This document shows, one piece after another, positions 24,125 through 34,903 of a stretch of DNA of 64,000 nt. The DNA is taken from contig CM057228.1 in the NCBI GenBank assembly GCA_029891385.1, positions 59,837,783-59,901,782 of the forward strand, given 5' to 3'. The position numbers and the translations under genes were made by a program. This DNA comes from Erythroxylum novogranatense. Taxonomy: Eukaryota > Streptophyta > Magnoliopsida > Malpighiales > Erythroxylaceae. Position 1 is the first letter of the stretch; each line of letters starts with the position of its first letter. Under the pieces are notes generated by a model. That model made no database searches. It saw only the letters and a list, made by a program, of their open reading frames with translations, and was not told the DNA's origin.

Positions 24125-25087
24125 ATTCTGCTCATTGGGAATGATGTGGGAATGTTATCTGCGGTTAAGGGATGGCTGAATGAACAGTTTTCAATGAAGG
24201 ATTTGGGAGAGGCTACCTATGTTTTGGGGATCAAACTTATAAGGGATCGTAAGAACAAGAAGATAGCTGTGTCTCAACTAACCTACATTGAGAATATGCT
24301 CAATAAGTTCGCCATGCAAGATTCCAAGAGGGGTTTCACTCCAACTAGACATGGAATCAAGCTTTCAAAGGAACAAGCTTCTAAAACCCAAGAGGAGGTT
24401 GAACGCATGCGTAACATTCCATATGCTTCGGCAGTTGGTAGTTTGATGTATGCAATGCTGTGCACTAGACCGGATATCTGTTACGCAATGGGACTGGTAA
24501 GCAGATTTCAGTCCAATCCAGGAATGGAACATTGGATTGCGGTTAAGTGTGTACTTAAGTATCTTCGTAGGATGAAGAACTTAATGCTTGTTTACTCTGG
24601 AAGTAATCTTATTCGCTGTGATATACGGATTCGATTTCCAATCGATGTTGATTCAAGGAAATCAACTTCGGTTCTATATTTACTTTAGGAGGTAGAGCCA
24701 TAGTTTGGAGGAGTGTCAAGCAATCTTGTATTGTTGATTCGACTATGGAGGCTGAGTATGTTGCTACTTATGAAGCAAAAAAAGGAAGCGATCGGCTTCG
24801 AAGTTCCTAAATGATTTGGAGGTAGTTCCAGAGGCGAAAAAGCCATTACACTTTATTGTGATAATAGTGGGGTGGCTAATTCTAAAGAACCTCGGAACCA
24901 CAAAGTCGCCAAACATATTGGCGAAAGTATCATCTCATAAGGGAGATAATACAACGTGGAGAAGTGGATGTGGCAAAGATTCCTCTGAGCAAAACCTTGC
25001 CGATCTGTTCACAAAGACATTGACTCAAAAGAGCTTTGAGGGTCACCTAGAAGGGATGGGAATGAAGGATATGTCAAACTTGCTTTA

Positions 25088-25102
25088 GGGCAAGTGGGAG
25101 AT
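25088..25102 (+). promoter_or_regulatory. Polypurine tract of copia copy 2
   Basis: GGGCAAGTGGGAGAT lies immediately before the 3' LTR and is the plus-strand primer site. The first LTR dinucleotide after it is TA instead of TG, a point change in this copy. Confidence 0.88.
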
Positions 25103-25791
25103 TATTGGAGTTATGTAAATATAATTCCTCGAAAGCAAGTGTATTTACATGTAACTTTATCTTCTTGATTCTGCTTTGTAATGAAAATATTTATTATTAA
25201 TAAAACAAAAGAGTTTGGTTTTATCTGTATGAGCATTATATATATCGGTCATAAGGTACCAAGATTCATTTGTAAGTAATATACATATACATAGAGATGT
25301 ATGGGAAACATGTATATTATTAGAATCAATTAATTGATTCACAGTTGAATAATCAAGTTGGTCGTTTGATTATGGTTTAGACTGTAGTGTTGCGATTTAT
25401 CTCCATATAAGTAAAGGAGTTTACTTAAAGGAAATGATGAGTTTCATATCATGATAGTAGTAGACTATCGATAATGGCACTATTAAATGAATCTGGAATC
25501 AATTATGTTTTCAAGAATAAAGTGAGCCGTTACTTTAATCTTAAAACATACAACTTAAGCATTTGCTTATTATGAACCACAATCTTGATGAGTGGTGAAC
25601 TCATATGTGTTTCATTATAATTCTTGATATGATCGGAATGGATTTTTACAGGGTATTAATCCAGTTTCTGCATGTTGGAATTATTAATTGAAACATGTAT
25701 CAGGGAACATTCACTCAAATAAAGAGTTTATAGTGTTATCATCTCTTCTAGATGTTTTAAGGAGTTTTGGTGATTAAACTGGCGCCAGTAG

Positions 25792-28700
25792 TGTAACATC
25801 CCACCCCCTCCTAGAAGGGTAAAATAGGAAATTTGTTGTAGGATGGGATTGATAAGGAATAATTAGTACTGTTCATGCATAATAGGATTGATACACAGTA
25901 TCAATTATGTACATGGAATTTCGGTATATGCATTCATGATAATTCCCGATAATTGGGCCTAAAGCAATTTTATTGTGATTAACGTGGTTAATGGGTTTGG
26001 AAAAATATTCTGAGTGCGCTATTAAGCGTTATAGATTTTAAGGGATTTTCAGGAATTTTTCTGGAATTTTCCGGAGAAAATTCCCGGACCGACAAAATCA
26101 CCGGTAACTGGCTTAAACATGTTTTGGGGTATAAAAGGTGATTTTTGTGATTGAAAAATTATTTGGACTGCACCATAAATTGTTTCCTATTTTTAGGGAT
26201 TTATGAGAATTTTTCGGGGTTCGTGCCCGGACCGGAAAATTTCAACTGATCGACTGAGTGAGCGGTTTTGTACCGAAAAGGATTGCCTAATGGCATGAGA
26301 TTAGTGAATAAATAATTGTGGGAATTATGTTAGTGCCATGTTTAGAGCTTAAGTGGGATTAGTGCTTAATTAATTGGGTTTAATTCATTTTTTTGTCTTT
26401 TCCACTCATTAAAAGCCAAGTGTTCCTCTTTTATATACATCACCTACGAGATTCTTCTTATTTGAAGTCAACAAATTATTGTTTAAAGCTCAATTATGCT
26501 TGAGTTCCCTGTCACTTACGGCTCTTCCTATAAACAAAAGTGGAAGTTGGTTTCCTCTTATCCGAAACTTGCATCTCCTTCATTTGTGGTCTCTCCTTCA
26601 ACGGTTTCTTCTCCTTCCATATAAGTTTCCTTGTCCACTAGTTTCAGCCAAGTCTCTACTAACTTCTTGAGAAGAAGATGATATGCTTGTCTAGAGGAGA
26701 TAACCGTGGATGAGGATTGAAAAAGAAGTTGTTGTGAACTTGAAGATTTGAGGAAAGTAGAGCTTGTATCTTGTTTAAGGTGAGTATTTATGTTTATATT
26801 TATTCTTATGGTAGTTAAAACATCCATGGGAAGCATTTGTGTATTTATTTCATGATGATAAGGGTAATTTTGAAAGAGTTTAATTATATGCTTGTGTATG
26901 AATAAATAAATGAATATGGTTTTATTGATTTTGGCTTGGTTTTGGATTGAATTTAGAAAGGCTAGATGAATGGCAAAAATTGTGTGGTTGCTGCCAAAGG
27001 TTGTTAATTATACAAATAAATGTTGTGTTGTGTTTGTCGCTGAATTGGAGGTGTAAAGGAATGCATATTAATGTAGTTAAAGTGATAGAATGGAGGAGGA
27101 TAAGGTTAATATTAAATCTGGAAAGTTAGAGTTGAAATTGATGTTACTGTTTTATTCATAACTTATTGTGTAGAAATGCAAATGAGGTAAGGTTAGTGGC
27201 CACTGAAACTTTGGGATGTTGGCTTCAATTTAGTGTGAAATAGGTGTTGTTAAATTTCAATGATAGAAGGGTGAATGTTTGCATGGAAAGTTACTGTTCC
27301 ATTGCCTGTGAACAGTAACCGCAACCATGACATCTGAGTTTTGTTGATTTTTATGAATTAATTGAGATGGGATTAGGGGAAATGGTCTTCATGGAAGTTG
27401 TAGAATATTGAATTATATTTCCATTGCTACTGATCTTGCTATTTTTCGAGTTGTATATTAGGAGATATGACCTGATAACTATTGGCTGGTTTTATGCTTT
27501 GTGATGAAACCTAGTTGGATTGGCACATTTAGTGCACATTCGGGTTTGGAGGAATTTTAGTAATTTTTGTGAATTGAGTTGGAGTTTGAAATGTACTGAA
27601 GAGTTATGGATGACTTATTTATCTTGAAAATGATATATGGCTTATAAGTTTTGGAAGTCAGATTTGGGAGTTATGATTTTACAAAAACTGAATCTGCTTT
27701 AGGAAGTTAGGTGCTGATCATGGCAGTAAATTCCATAACAGATTTGAAAATGTTAGAAATCGAATTGGAGTTCGAGTTCTTCATGAAAATTGGAGTTTGA
27801 GATCTTATCTTTTCAGGGATATAAGGTAGTGATTTTTTTTACTTGTGTACAGGGAGTTATGTTTGATAGAAATTTACTGCTCAGATTGAGTGATTTCAGG
27901 GACAGCATCATTGATTGAATTATTTGACCTAGTTAACAATGGAATTGGACTTTGAGTTGTTCATGAAAGTTGTAGATGACATTGTAACTTATTGAGCATA
28001 TTTATGTGGTAATTTTTAGCTGAAGAATCAGTGAGTTCTTGAATTTACAAAGTACTGTCCTGTGTTGGTAGATTTTGAGTAGGTCAGTAACTTTGATGGG
28101 ATATTTGACACCCTTAGGGTTGGAATTGATTTTTATGGTCTTCTTGAGAATTGTAGAGCTTTTCATGACCTTTCCAACAAGCTATGGTTTGTATTTTTCT
28201 GATTTGTGTGTTAAGAATTATGGTTGTTGGCAATTCCGATTGGCAATAAGAAAGAAAGGGGAAGGAAGAGAGGTAGAATTTCAATGGCATTAAGCGACCT
28301 ACTTGTTTCTTTTGTCAATTTCTTTTCCGTCCGACGTCCGATTGACCTGATTCTAGAGGCACCGGATTCATTGAATATTGAATTTCATTTTATAAGAAAT
28401 TGGGAATTTTTAGACGGGAAATTGACGTGGCCCCGGGTGACGGAACTTTTAATCACTGTTTTATTTAATTGGGGACCTATAGAGGTCCGAATTGCGCACC
28501 GTCAGCGCCAATAGGTTTCTAAATTTTTGATGAATTTTTATAATGGAAAAAAAGAGATTAGGGCTGGGAATTCATGAACATGCATATCTCATCAACATGA
28601 GCACAAATTTCATATTTAGTGACTCGTACTTTTTCTGATTCATATAGAGGCCCTATTGGAGCGTCGATTGACCAACGTCACAGAGACTTTCCGGCATTAG

Positions 28701-29791
28701 CTCAGAAGTAATAGGTGAGTAACCTAGATGGTTTCTCAAATTTCTGGTTTCTTATATGTTCTACGTGAATTACATGCAATGATGAACTGTATGATTTCTG
28801 GCATGTATAAGAGTGGACTATTGTATGTTTACTGATTTTCTTGCATTGAATGACACCGACATCGATATATCGGGCTTTATAGCCATAATATGAATCTTCG
28901 CTATCTCGGGCTTTATAGCCATATCATTGATTTATTGATACACTAGGCTTTATAGCCAAACACTGTACATTTACTGAATACCGCACTGCATGCATAATTG
29001 CATGATCAGATAATGGACGTGCCCAAGTTGCTATTGTTCTTGAAAAGAGCTTGAGCTCTCATCAGATCGACCGGGCCTCGAGCCCGAGGGGAGAAAATCG
29101 ACGCGTCCCCACCGAACACCGACCGAGCACTTGGGCACAACATGAATAATCGGAAAGAGTCACATATGCATTGCATTCGCACAAATGACCTGCTTACGTA
29201 TCGCTCTCGTGATGCCATGTGTTTTGTGAATGGTTTATTCTATCGACATTGTTATTGACTACTTATGGTAATTGATGATTCTTGTACTATGCTGTACGCC
29301 ATGCGTAATGCATGATTTGAGTGAACCATCGATGATGGTTTTCACCGAGTTCGCAAAACTCACCCAAAATTTGCATCTATTTTTCAGTCTCAAGAATACC
29401 GGTTGCTGATACGGAGTATGTCTACTATAAGCAAGCAAGGGTACTGGTCGGGATCGGTTCGCGTCTGCATTAGTGTCTTAGTAAATTGTGTTCCGCAATC
29501 ATTGTATAATAAGGCTTTGTATTTTTACTGAGCCCATTGTGGTTTTAATGTTTCTTGCATTGATTGCTTGTAAATTATTACTTGGATGACTGTAATAATC
29601 AAAGCTGGTTTATATTGAACACGGGTTTTATTTACTTACTGTGTTTGCCGCGCTAACGTTGAATTAATGGCTCCAAAAAAAAAGTATACTGAGTTTTAAA
29701 TCGACTGATGTAGTACGTCACTCTCGCGGGGCACGGACTCGGATATCACCAACGATATCGGGTTCGGGTCTTACGGGAGTGGGGTGTTACA
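25792..29791 (+). mobile_element. 4.0 kb solo Ty3/gypsy LTR
   Basis: The sequence from TGTAACATCCCACC to GGGGTGTTACA is exactly 4000 bp. It is flanked by the perfect target duplication AGTAG (25787-25791 and 29792-29796). It has no PBS, polypurine tract or coding domain, so it is a solo LTR. Its last ~450 bases match, in opposite orientation, the left end of element A at 9609-10130, including the GGGTTCGGGTCTTACG phrase and a GAGTTCGCAAAACTCACCC phrase. It therefore belongs to the same Tekay/Del-like group in the plus orientation. It is the youngest resolved layer in this nest. Short open stretches within it (for example 28075-28514) show no known domain. Confidence 0.93.
28869..28960 (+). 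repeat. Short tandem repeat GGGCTTTATAGCCA
   Basis: Three copies of a phrase ending GGCTTTATAGCCA occur about 36-40 bp apart in the solo LTR. The core GGCTTTATAGCC is nearly self-complementary. Confidence 0.75.
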
Positions 29792-31217
29792 AGTAGTTTG
29801 ATGGACTAGCTACCCATCAAGTCTTAACACTAAGATGAGATCTTATGTGTTAATCACCATATAAAGTAAAATGAGAGATCTAGAAGGAAAAACCAACATA
29901 AGGGCAAAACGGTAATTTTACCCTTTATTGTGCGGATGGCTATAATAAGGTTCTAAATAGGGTTTGCAATTGGACATATTCTCATAATATTTAATAATTC
30001 AAGAGTTCAACTAATTGTCTTTAGTGGAATGACATTTAGTTAATAAGCTAGAATTAATTCCAATGAGATTGAATTATTTCTGGGCTTATTGGAGCTTGAA
30101 TTATCAAAGTCCAATAAGATTCCCCACTTGGCTTTAAGGAAGGTTATCAAGCTAAGTAAGAAGTAGTTTGGAGGCTTTAGAAGTCCATAATTGAATGATG
30201 GGCTTATACTAATTAATGGTTAATTGGAAGCCCATATGTTCATTTAGAAATGGGCTTGTTTTGGTTTAATGTAATTGATTAGATTAATTATATTAAAACA
30301 ATTTTTTTCTTAAATGGAGAAGAAGCAATTTTGAAATTGTGTTAGGTTAGATGTGTAACCACATTTGACATTAAAATACTAAATAAAGATGGTCTTTATT
30401 ATGGTTCATCATTATTAAATGGAGTTATGAACTTACCATTAAATGGTTTAATGGTTGGCTTTTAATGTTGGCATGTAACCTATTTGCATTCATTAGATTA
30501 AAGATGAAAGATGTGCATTAGATGGACCATCTTCCTTCTTTCTTCTTGCCAAAACCGAAATGGGTATTCAATTATAGGTTGTGGTCTTTTCAAATAGCCA
30601 TTTTAAAGATAAATGAAGTAAGTCTCATTTATTGGTTATTTGATGAGTGATTAATGTAAGAAGTGATGCATTGGATGCCTCTCACTCTTTCCATTCATGC
30701 ATATTTCGAAATTGAGATGTAAGAAAGGATTCTTGCATGGGTTTTAGACATTCTCTCCTTTCATGCAAGGGAGAACCGAAATTCCTAAGTGAAAGAATTG
30801 AAAGAGTTTCAATTTTGGTTCTTCTTCTTCTAAGAAAATCTCCTCCAAATATTTCTTCTCCTTTCCCACCAAAGGATTTTGTTAACCTAGTTGTCCTTGA
30901 AGAACAAGTGGTAAATCTAATTGGTTGAGGATACTACAACAAGGAAGAAGATAGATTACTAAAGGAAAAGACTCAAAGGAAAATGATTTGGATATAAGAA
31001 GGAGAGGATAGCGCAGCGAGGATTTAAAGCTGTAGCGAAGGAGTCGGTAATTCCTTTTATCTTGTTCTTGGTTTTATTATCCTTATACCATATCATGTAT
31101 GGATTAGCATGTTGATTTGGATATATTGCTTCCGTTGCAAGATGATTTCTTAAAAAGTTTTGAAATCTATCGTTTCTCCATACTAAGCATGCTTTCTTTT
31201 TCCGATCCAACAATAAT

Positions 31218-31524
31218 TTCCCCACTCGAATACTTTCTTCCAAAAGACCACAGTTGATAGATTCAATAGCTCTCTCAATCTCTTGTTTAGAAATCACACT
31301 TTCTTAATTATTTCCTTGATAAGTTTCCGATAACTCAAATTTTCACTTCCAGTTTCTATAACACATATATACTTCCCAACCATATCCATGTAACACTATG
31401 TCAATCCGAAACATCTTTTATGGTTAATACTAACTCATAAATCCATAATCTTCTTCTCACCATAGTTTTATATGGACCAATTTATGTCAAAGTTAGTTTC
31501 CCCTATTTACACCTTTATCTTCCA
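31218..31524 (-). other. Interior remnant of gypsy element A
   Basis: This AT-rich sequence lies directly after the copia target duplication. On the minus strand a short frame (QEIERAIES) is open, but I recognise no domain. It is either leftover interior of A or part of the foreign LTR that follows. Confidence 0.4.
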
Positions 31525-31725
31525 TCTCATTTCTATCATCTGCTTTTCTTCCACTCATTTCTATTGTCTGCTTTTCTTCCGTCTCATTTCTATCATCTAT
31601 TTTTCTTCCGTCTCATTTCTATCATTTGCTTTTCTTCCGTCTCATTTCTATAGTCCGCTTTTCTTTCGTCTCATTTCTTTCGTTTGCTTTTTTTAAGTCT
31701 CATTTCTATCGTCTGCTTTTTGCGT
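31525..31725 (+). repeat. 29 bp minisatellite, seven units
   Basis: Units of the type CTCATTTCTATCATCTGC plus TTTTCTTCCGT start at 31526, 31554, 31583, 31612, 31641, 31670 and 31699. The period is 29 bp (28 once). The open frame at 31472-31696 is a by-product of the repeat. Confidence 0.9.
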
Positions 31726-32392
31726 CCAGAATGTATCCACTTATAAGAATCATAACTTTTGACTTCGATGTCTAAATTTTTGATATAATATACTGTTGGA
31801 AAGATAAAAGAAAGATCTACAACTTTTCAGAAGGAAATTTTGCTAAAATCCATCTATATCAATCCCAATTTTTCCCCTAAATTCCATAGATAAATTTTTC
31901 ATTCATATACCAACACTACACCCAATTCTTCACTTTATGACAATTTTTGAGACTCTTAGACACAGAATTGAAATTCTTTGTCTTCATATGAAATGTATCC
32001 ATATATATCTAGTTTAATCCAAATTAAGAATCATCTTGTTTGTATTACTAGAGAAAACGTTGTGGCTAAAGGACTAAAGCATATTCAGTGAATATTTTTC
32101 CAGATCACTACCAATCTTGTTTCTAAATCTTTTCTTATCACAACTCATACCAAGATCACTCTTTCTACTCCTTCTACTCCTCATTTTCAATAAAATCACA
32201 TTTAATACCATTTATACCCAGAAGTTGTCAATGAATGCATGTACCACTTTTTATGTGAAAACATTCCGTATTTATGTGCATATATGCTAACATGATGCAT
32301 AAGTAAGAAAATGCATTGTCTTAATTTCTCTTTGAGCATGCATGTACTGAAATTTCGGGTCATAACATTTAATATGGGGATGGGATGTTACA
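31726..32392 (-). mobile_element. Terminal fragment of another gypsy LTR
   Basis: The sequence ends GGATGGGATGTTACA, the typical LTR terminus of the A-type elements. It differs from the A terminus before that point. It abuts the truncated right LTR of A at 32393 without a recognisable target duplication on its other side. This suggests a second insertion followed by deletion. Confidence 0.55.
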
Positions 32393-34898
32393 AGTAACAC
32401 TTAAATATTTCATTCATACCTCACATTCATCGGACCTTCTGTCCGGAACCCATCACAATCAATCACAGTCATATAATGATTCAATAGTCAACTAATAAAA
32501 ATTTAAATAACAAACAATAAAGTGAGACCATCTCGGTCTACTCACAATACGCTCCAATTTAGCGTTCGCTTCCAAATTCTGGAAATGCCTGACTGTGGAT
32601 GTTTTAACCTGCACAACCCATTTATGCAAGATACACATACATCACACTTTGTACAATCATAAGTGTTAAATAATGCACATGACTGAAATGAAATATGTAC
32701 AATGCATGTTCATGACAATCCCAGGTATTTTACCATTAATTTCTTTACAAAAATCATTCCCATTTCAAAACTCATCTAATTATAATTAATACTTAGATTT
32801 ATGCCTCATTAAAACCATTAAAATCTCCATTCCTTTCTCAGCAACTCACTTCAGATTTTTTTCAAGTCACACTTTTGGGTCCACTATTCACATTCAATCA
32901 GAAACTGGCAATGGTATAATTTGGTCATACTATCTTCTATAAAAGTGTTACTCTATGCCTTATCTTTCCATTGACAACAAAATCACTTAATTTGGTTCAA
33001 CAATTTGAAAGATATGCCTCAAACATTATCGGGTTATCCCAATTCAAAAATAGTGTACTATGCACAACTTTCATCTAGAAATTCACTATCTTAGAGAAAG
33101 AATTGAAATTTGACTTCTTGAGAAAATTTGTTGGCCTATATCTCCAATTTACTCCAAATTAAAATTCATCTTATTTGGAATCCTAAAGATCAAGATATCA
33201 CCAAAATATTGAAACATGTTTAGTAAAAATCTCTAACTCTTACTCTTCCCATCGATCCACTCACTTTGATTCTATTAATGTTTTTCAAATCAAAACCAAA
33301 AGCTATACATTTTTAGGGAGAGATATAGAAATATTTTAGGAATCCATTGCTTAAAAAATCAGGTCATTTGGAGCTCGGACGAAGAAGTTATAGCCAAAAG
33401 ATCAAAGTATGTTTAGAAAAAAGCCTTCCTTGAACAAATAGGGAAGTGGCGATCGTGCACATGCACGACCGCGACAATCGGGTGGACCAACAGAGTCGTG
33501 ATCGTGTGCATGCATGATCGTGACATTCAGGTAGTCCTGCAAAGTTGCAATCCTGCGCGTGCACGACCGCGACATTCGGGTGAACCTGCGACCCTTTTTC
33601 TTTACTGACGTCCCAACTTCAAACTTCCATAACTTTTGATCTAGAACTCCAAAATTACAAATTTTATATCAATGAAAAGATAAAAGAAAGATCTACAATT
33701 TTTATGAGACATCGAGAACAAATTTTGCCTCTATAAGGATCAAAATTTCAAATGAATTCAGCTGTCCTGAATATCCATCCCATGTAATATCACAGACTTC
33801 TAAATATCATATCTCTCAAATCCAATATCCAAAAATTTCATACTTTATATCAATGGAGAGCTGAGAGAAATACCTACAACTTTCATGAAGACAATTTTGT
33901 CAAAAACTCTCTATATCAGTACAGAAAAAGTATGAAAGTTTTAGATCAAAATATTTTTAACTCTTTACTTACAACATTCACTTCCTTGTGCTTAATCTAT
34001 CATTTCTAGTTCCATTGAACAATACCCATAACATTTAAAACATAACTTACTTGGTTTTGCTTCCAAATCTTCAAAATTACCATTAAACCCTAACTCTTTC
34101 ATCTCCACCATCATCCACTTTCATGAAGGAATAGGTTGGGTCTTTTAGTGAGAGTGAAGGAGAGAGCAAGGTGGAAGAGCAGCATGAAATATAAGATTTG
34201 AAGGGTTAAAACTCAAAAAGAGAGCTACAAAAATGAAGAAGAAGTGAGCAAAAATACAAGACCTTTTTATTGTCTTTCAAATACATAATAGCATTGTGGA
34301 AGGCAATAAGGAGGGTCTTTAAGATTAAAAAGGTAAAGACTTAATACATGGTTTGGCAAGTGACACTTTTCACTTGCCACATGTCCAAATTCCCATGGAT
34401 TTAAACTAGTTCTCTTATTTAACTAGTCCAATCAATTTCAATTTCTACTCCAATTGTCTCTCAATTTTCAATGGCACTTGTTAATAAATTTTTATGTCAT
34501 TTATAAAAATTTTCATTGCCATTAGATAGTATATTCTACTACCATTTATCATTTATCTTGCCACTTGGCATTTTTCCTAGTCCAAAAATTTTCCCAAATT
34601 TCAGAAATTTTCCTAAAACTCTCCAAAATTTCTAAATCAACCATTTCACTTTCCAAATCAAATTTTCAACACATACAACCCAAAATTCTCAATAACAATC
34701 ACATTTATTAACAATTTTACCCGGAATTATTCATGAATGCATGTACACTTATTTTTATGTGTAAATAAATTCACTATTCATTTATATGTGTATGAAATAT
34801 TATGCAAGAGCAATAAAAATACATTTCTAATCTCTCATTAATCTTTCATGTACCATATCTTAGGGTTCTAACCCTCAATCTGAGAACGGGATGTTACA
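32393..34898 (-). mobile_element. Right LTR (5' LTR) of gypsy element A, truncated
   Basis: It matches the left LTR from about 10463 to its end, skipping solo LTR B, over about 2.5 kb. The first ~850 bp of the left copy and the primer-binding site are missing. It ends GGGATGTTACA and is followed by the TCAGC duplication. Confidence 0.9.
33447..33590. repeat. Palindromic minisatellite in right LTR of A
   Basis: Three units of about 48 bp start near 33449, 33497 and 33547, each with a GATCGTGC...GCACGA-like inverted core followed by GCGACATTCGGG. The first unit keeps GCGATCGTGCACATGCACGA, and the others have drifted. It is the counterpart of the array interrupted by B in the left LTR. Confidence 0.88.
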
Positions 34899-34903
34899 TC
34901 AGC

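Larger units (their letters stand above)
21145..25087 (+). pseudogene. Ty1/copia gag-pol polyprotein gene, frame broken
   Basis: All copia domains are present in the usual order: gag, zinc knuckle, protease, GAG-pre-integrase, integrase, RT and RNase H. The start is the ATG at 21145 (MNPLTLLL), the first gag-like frame after the leader. Gag changes frame near 21350 and again near 21570-21610. The frame also breaks near 22110, 22425, 22590 and 22945 (within the integrase catalytic region). The longest intact stretch is 22943-24688, covering the integrase end, RT and part of RNase H. RNase H is then broken near 24690 and 24815. No functional polyprotein can be read. The frame ends in the residues DMSNLL just before the polypurine tract. 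Confidence 0.95.
17534..31212 (+). mobile_element. Complete Ty1/copia retrotransposon, copy 2, with nested solo LTR
   Basis: Both ends are preserved (TGTTGGAG and CCAACA) and flanked by a perfect 5 bp target duplication, ATAAT, at 17529-17533 and 31213-31217. In order it holds a 2115 bp 5' LTR, a PBS, a 1.5 kb leader, gag-PR-INT-RT-RNase H, a polypurine tract and a 3' LTR. The 3' LTR is split by a 4.0 kb solo gypsy LTR. The two LTRs are very similar, which points to a fairly recent insertion. The reading frame is nevertheless broken several times, so it is not autonomous now. It lies in the interior of gypsy A. Confidence 0.96.
25103..31212 (+). mobile_element. 3' LTR of copia copy 2, split by a solo gypsy LTR
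   Basis: The LTR is in two parts, 25103-25791 and 29797-31212. Joined, they have about the length of the 5' LTR and match it closely. The break lies after GGCGCCAGTAG. The LTR ends in CCAACA, followed by the ATAAT duplication. Confidence 0.94.
9609..34898 (-). mobile_element. Element A: Tekay/Del-like Ty3/gypsy retrotransposon with nested insertions
   Basis: The element begins TGTAACACCCC and ends GGGATGTTACA. It is flanked by a perfect 5 bp target duplication, TCAGC, at 9604-9608 and 34899-34903. The minus orientation is shown by a polypurine tract and pol-tail codons next to the left LTR. Without later insertions it holds a ~3.36 kb left LTR, about 1.2 kb of interior and foreign LTR sequence, and a truncated right LTR. 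Gag and pol are missing, so it was non-autonomous or has suffered a large deletion. Nested inside are solo LTR B at 11576-16033 and a complete copia at 17534-31212, which itself contains a solo LTR. Confidence 0.9.

Noticed and set aside
31472..31696. 74-codon plus-strand frame
   Set aside because: It is created by the 29 bp minisatellite.
31525..31725. Possible CRISPR-like array
   Set aside because: The units are contiguous, with no unique spacers, and the sequence is plant retroelement DNA.
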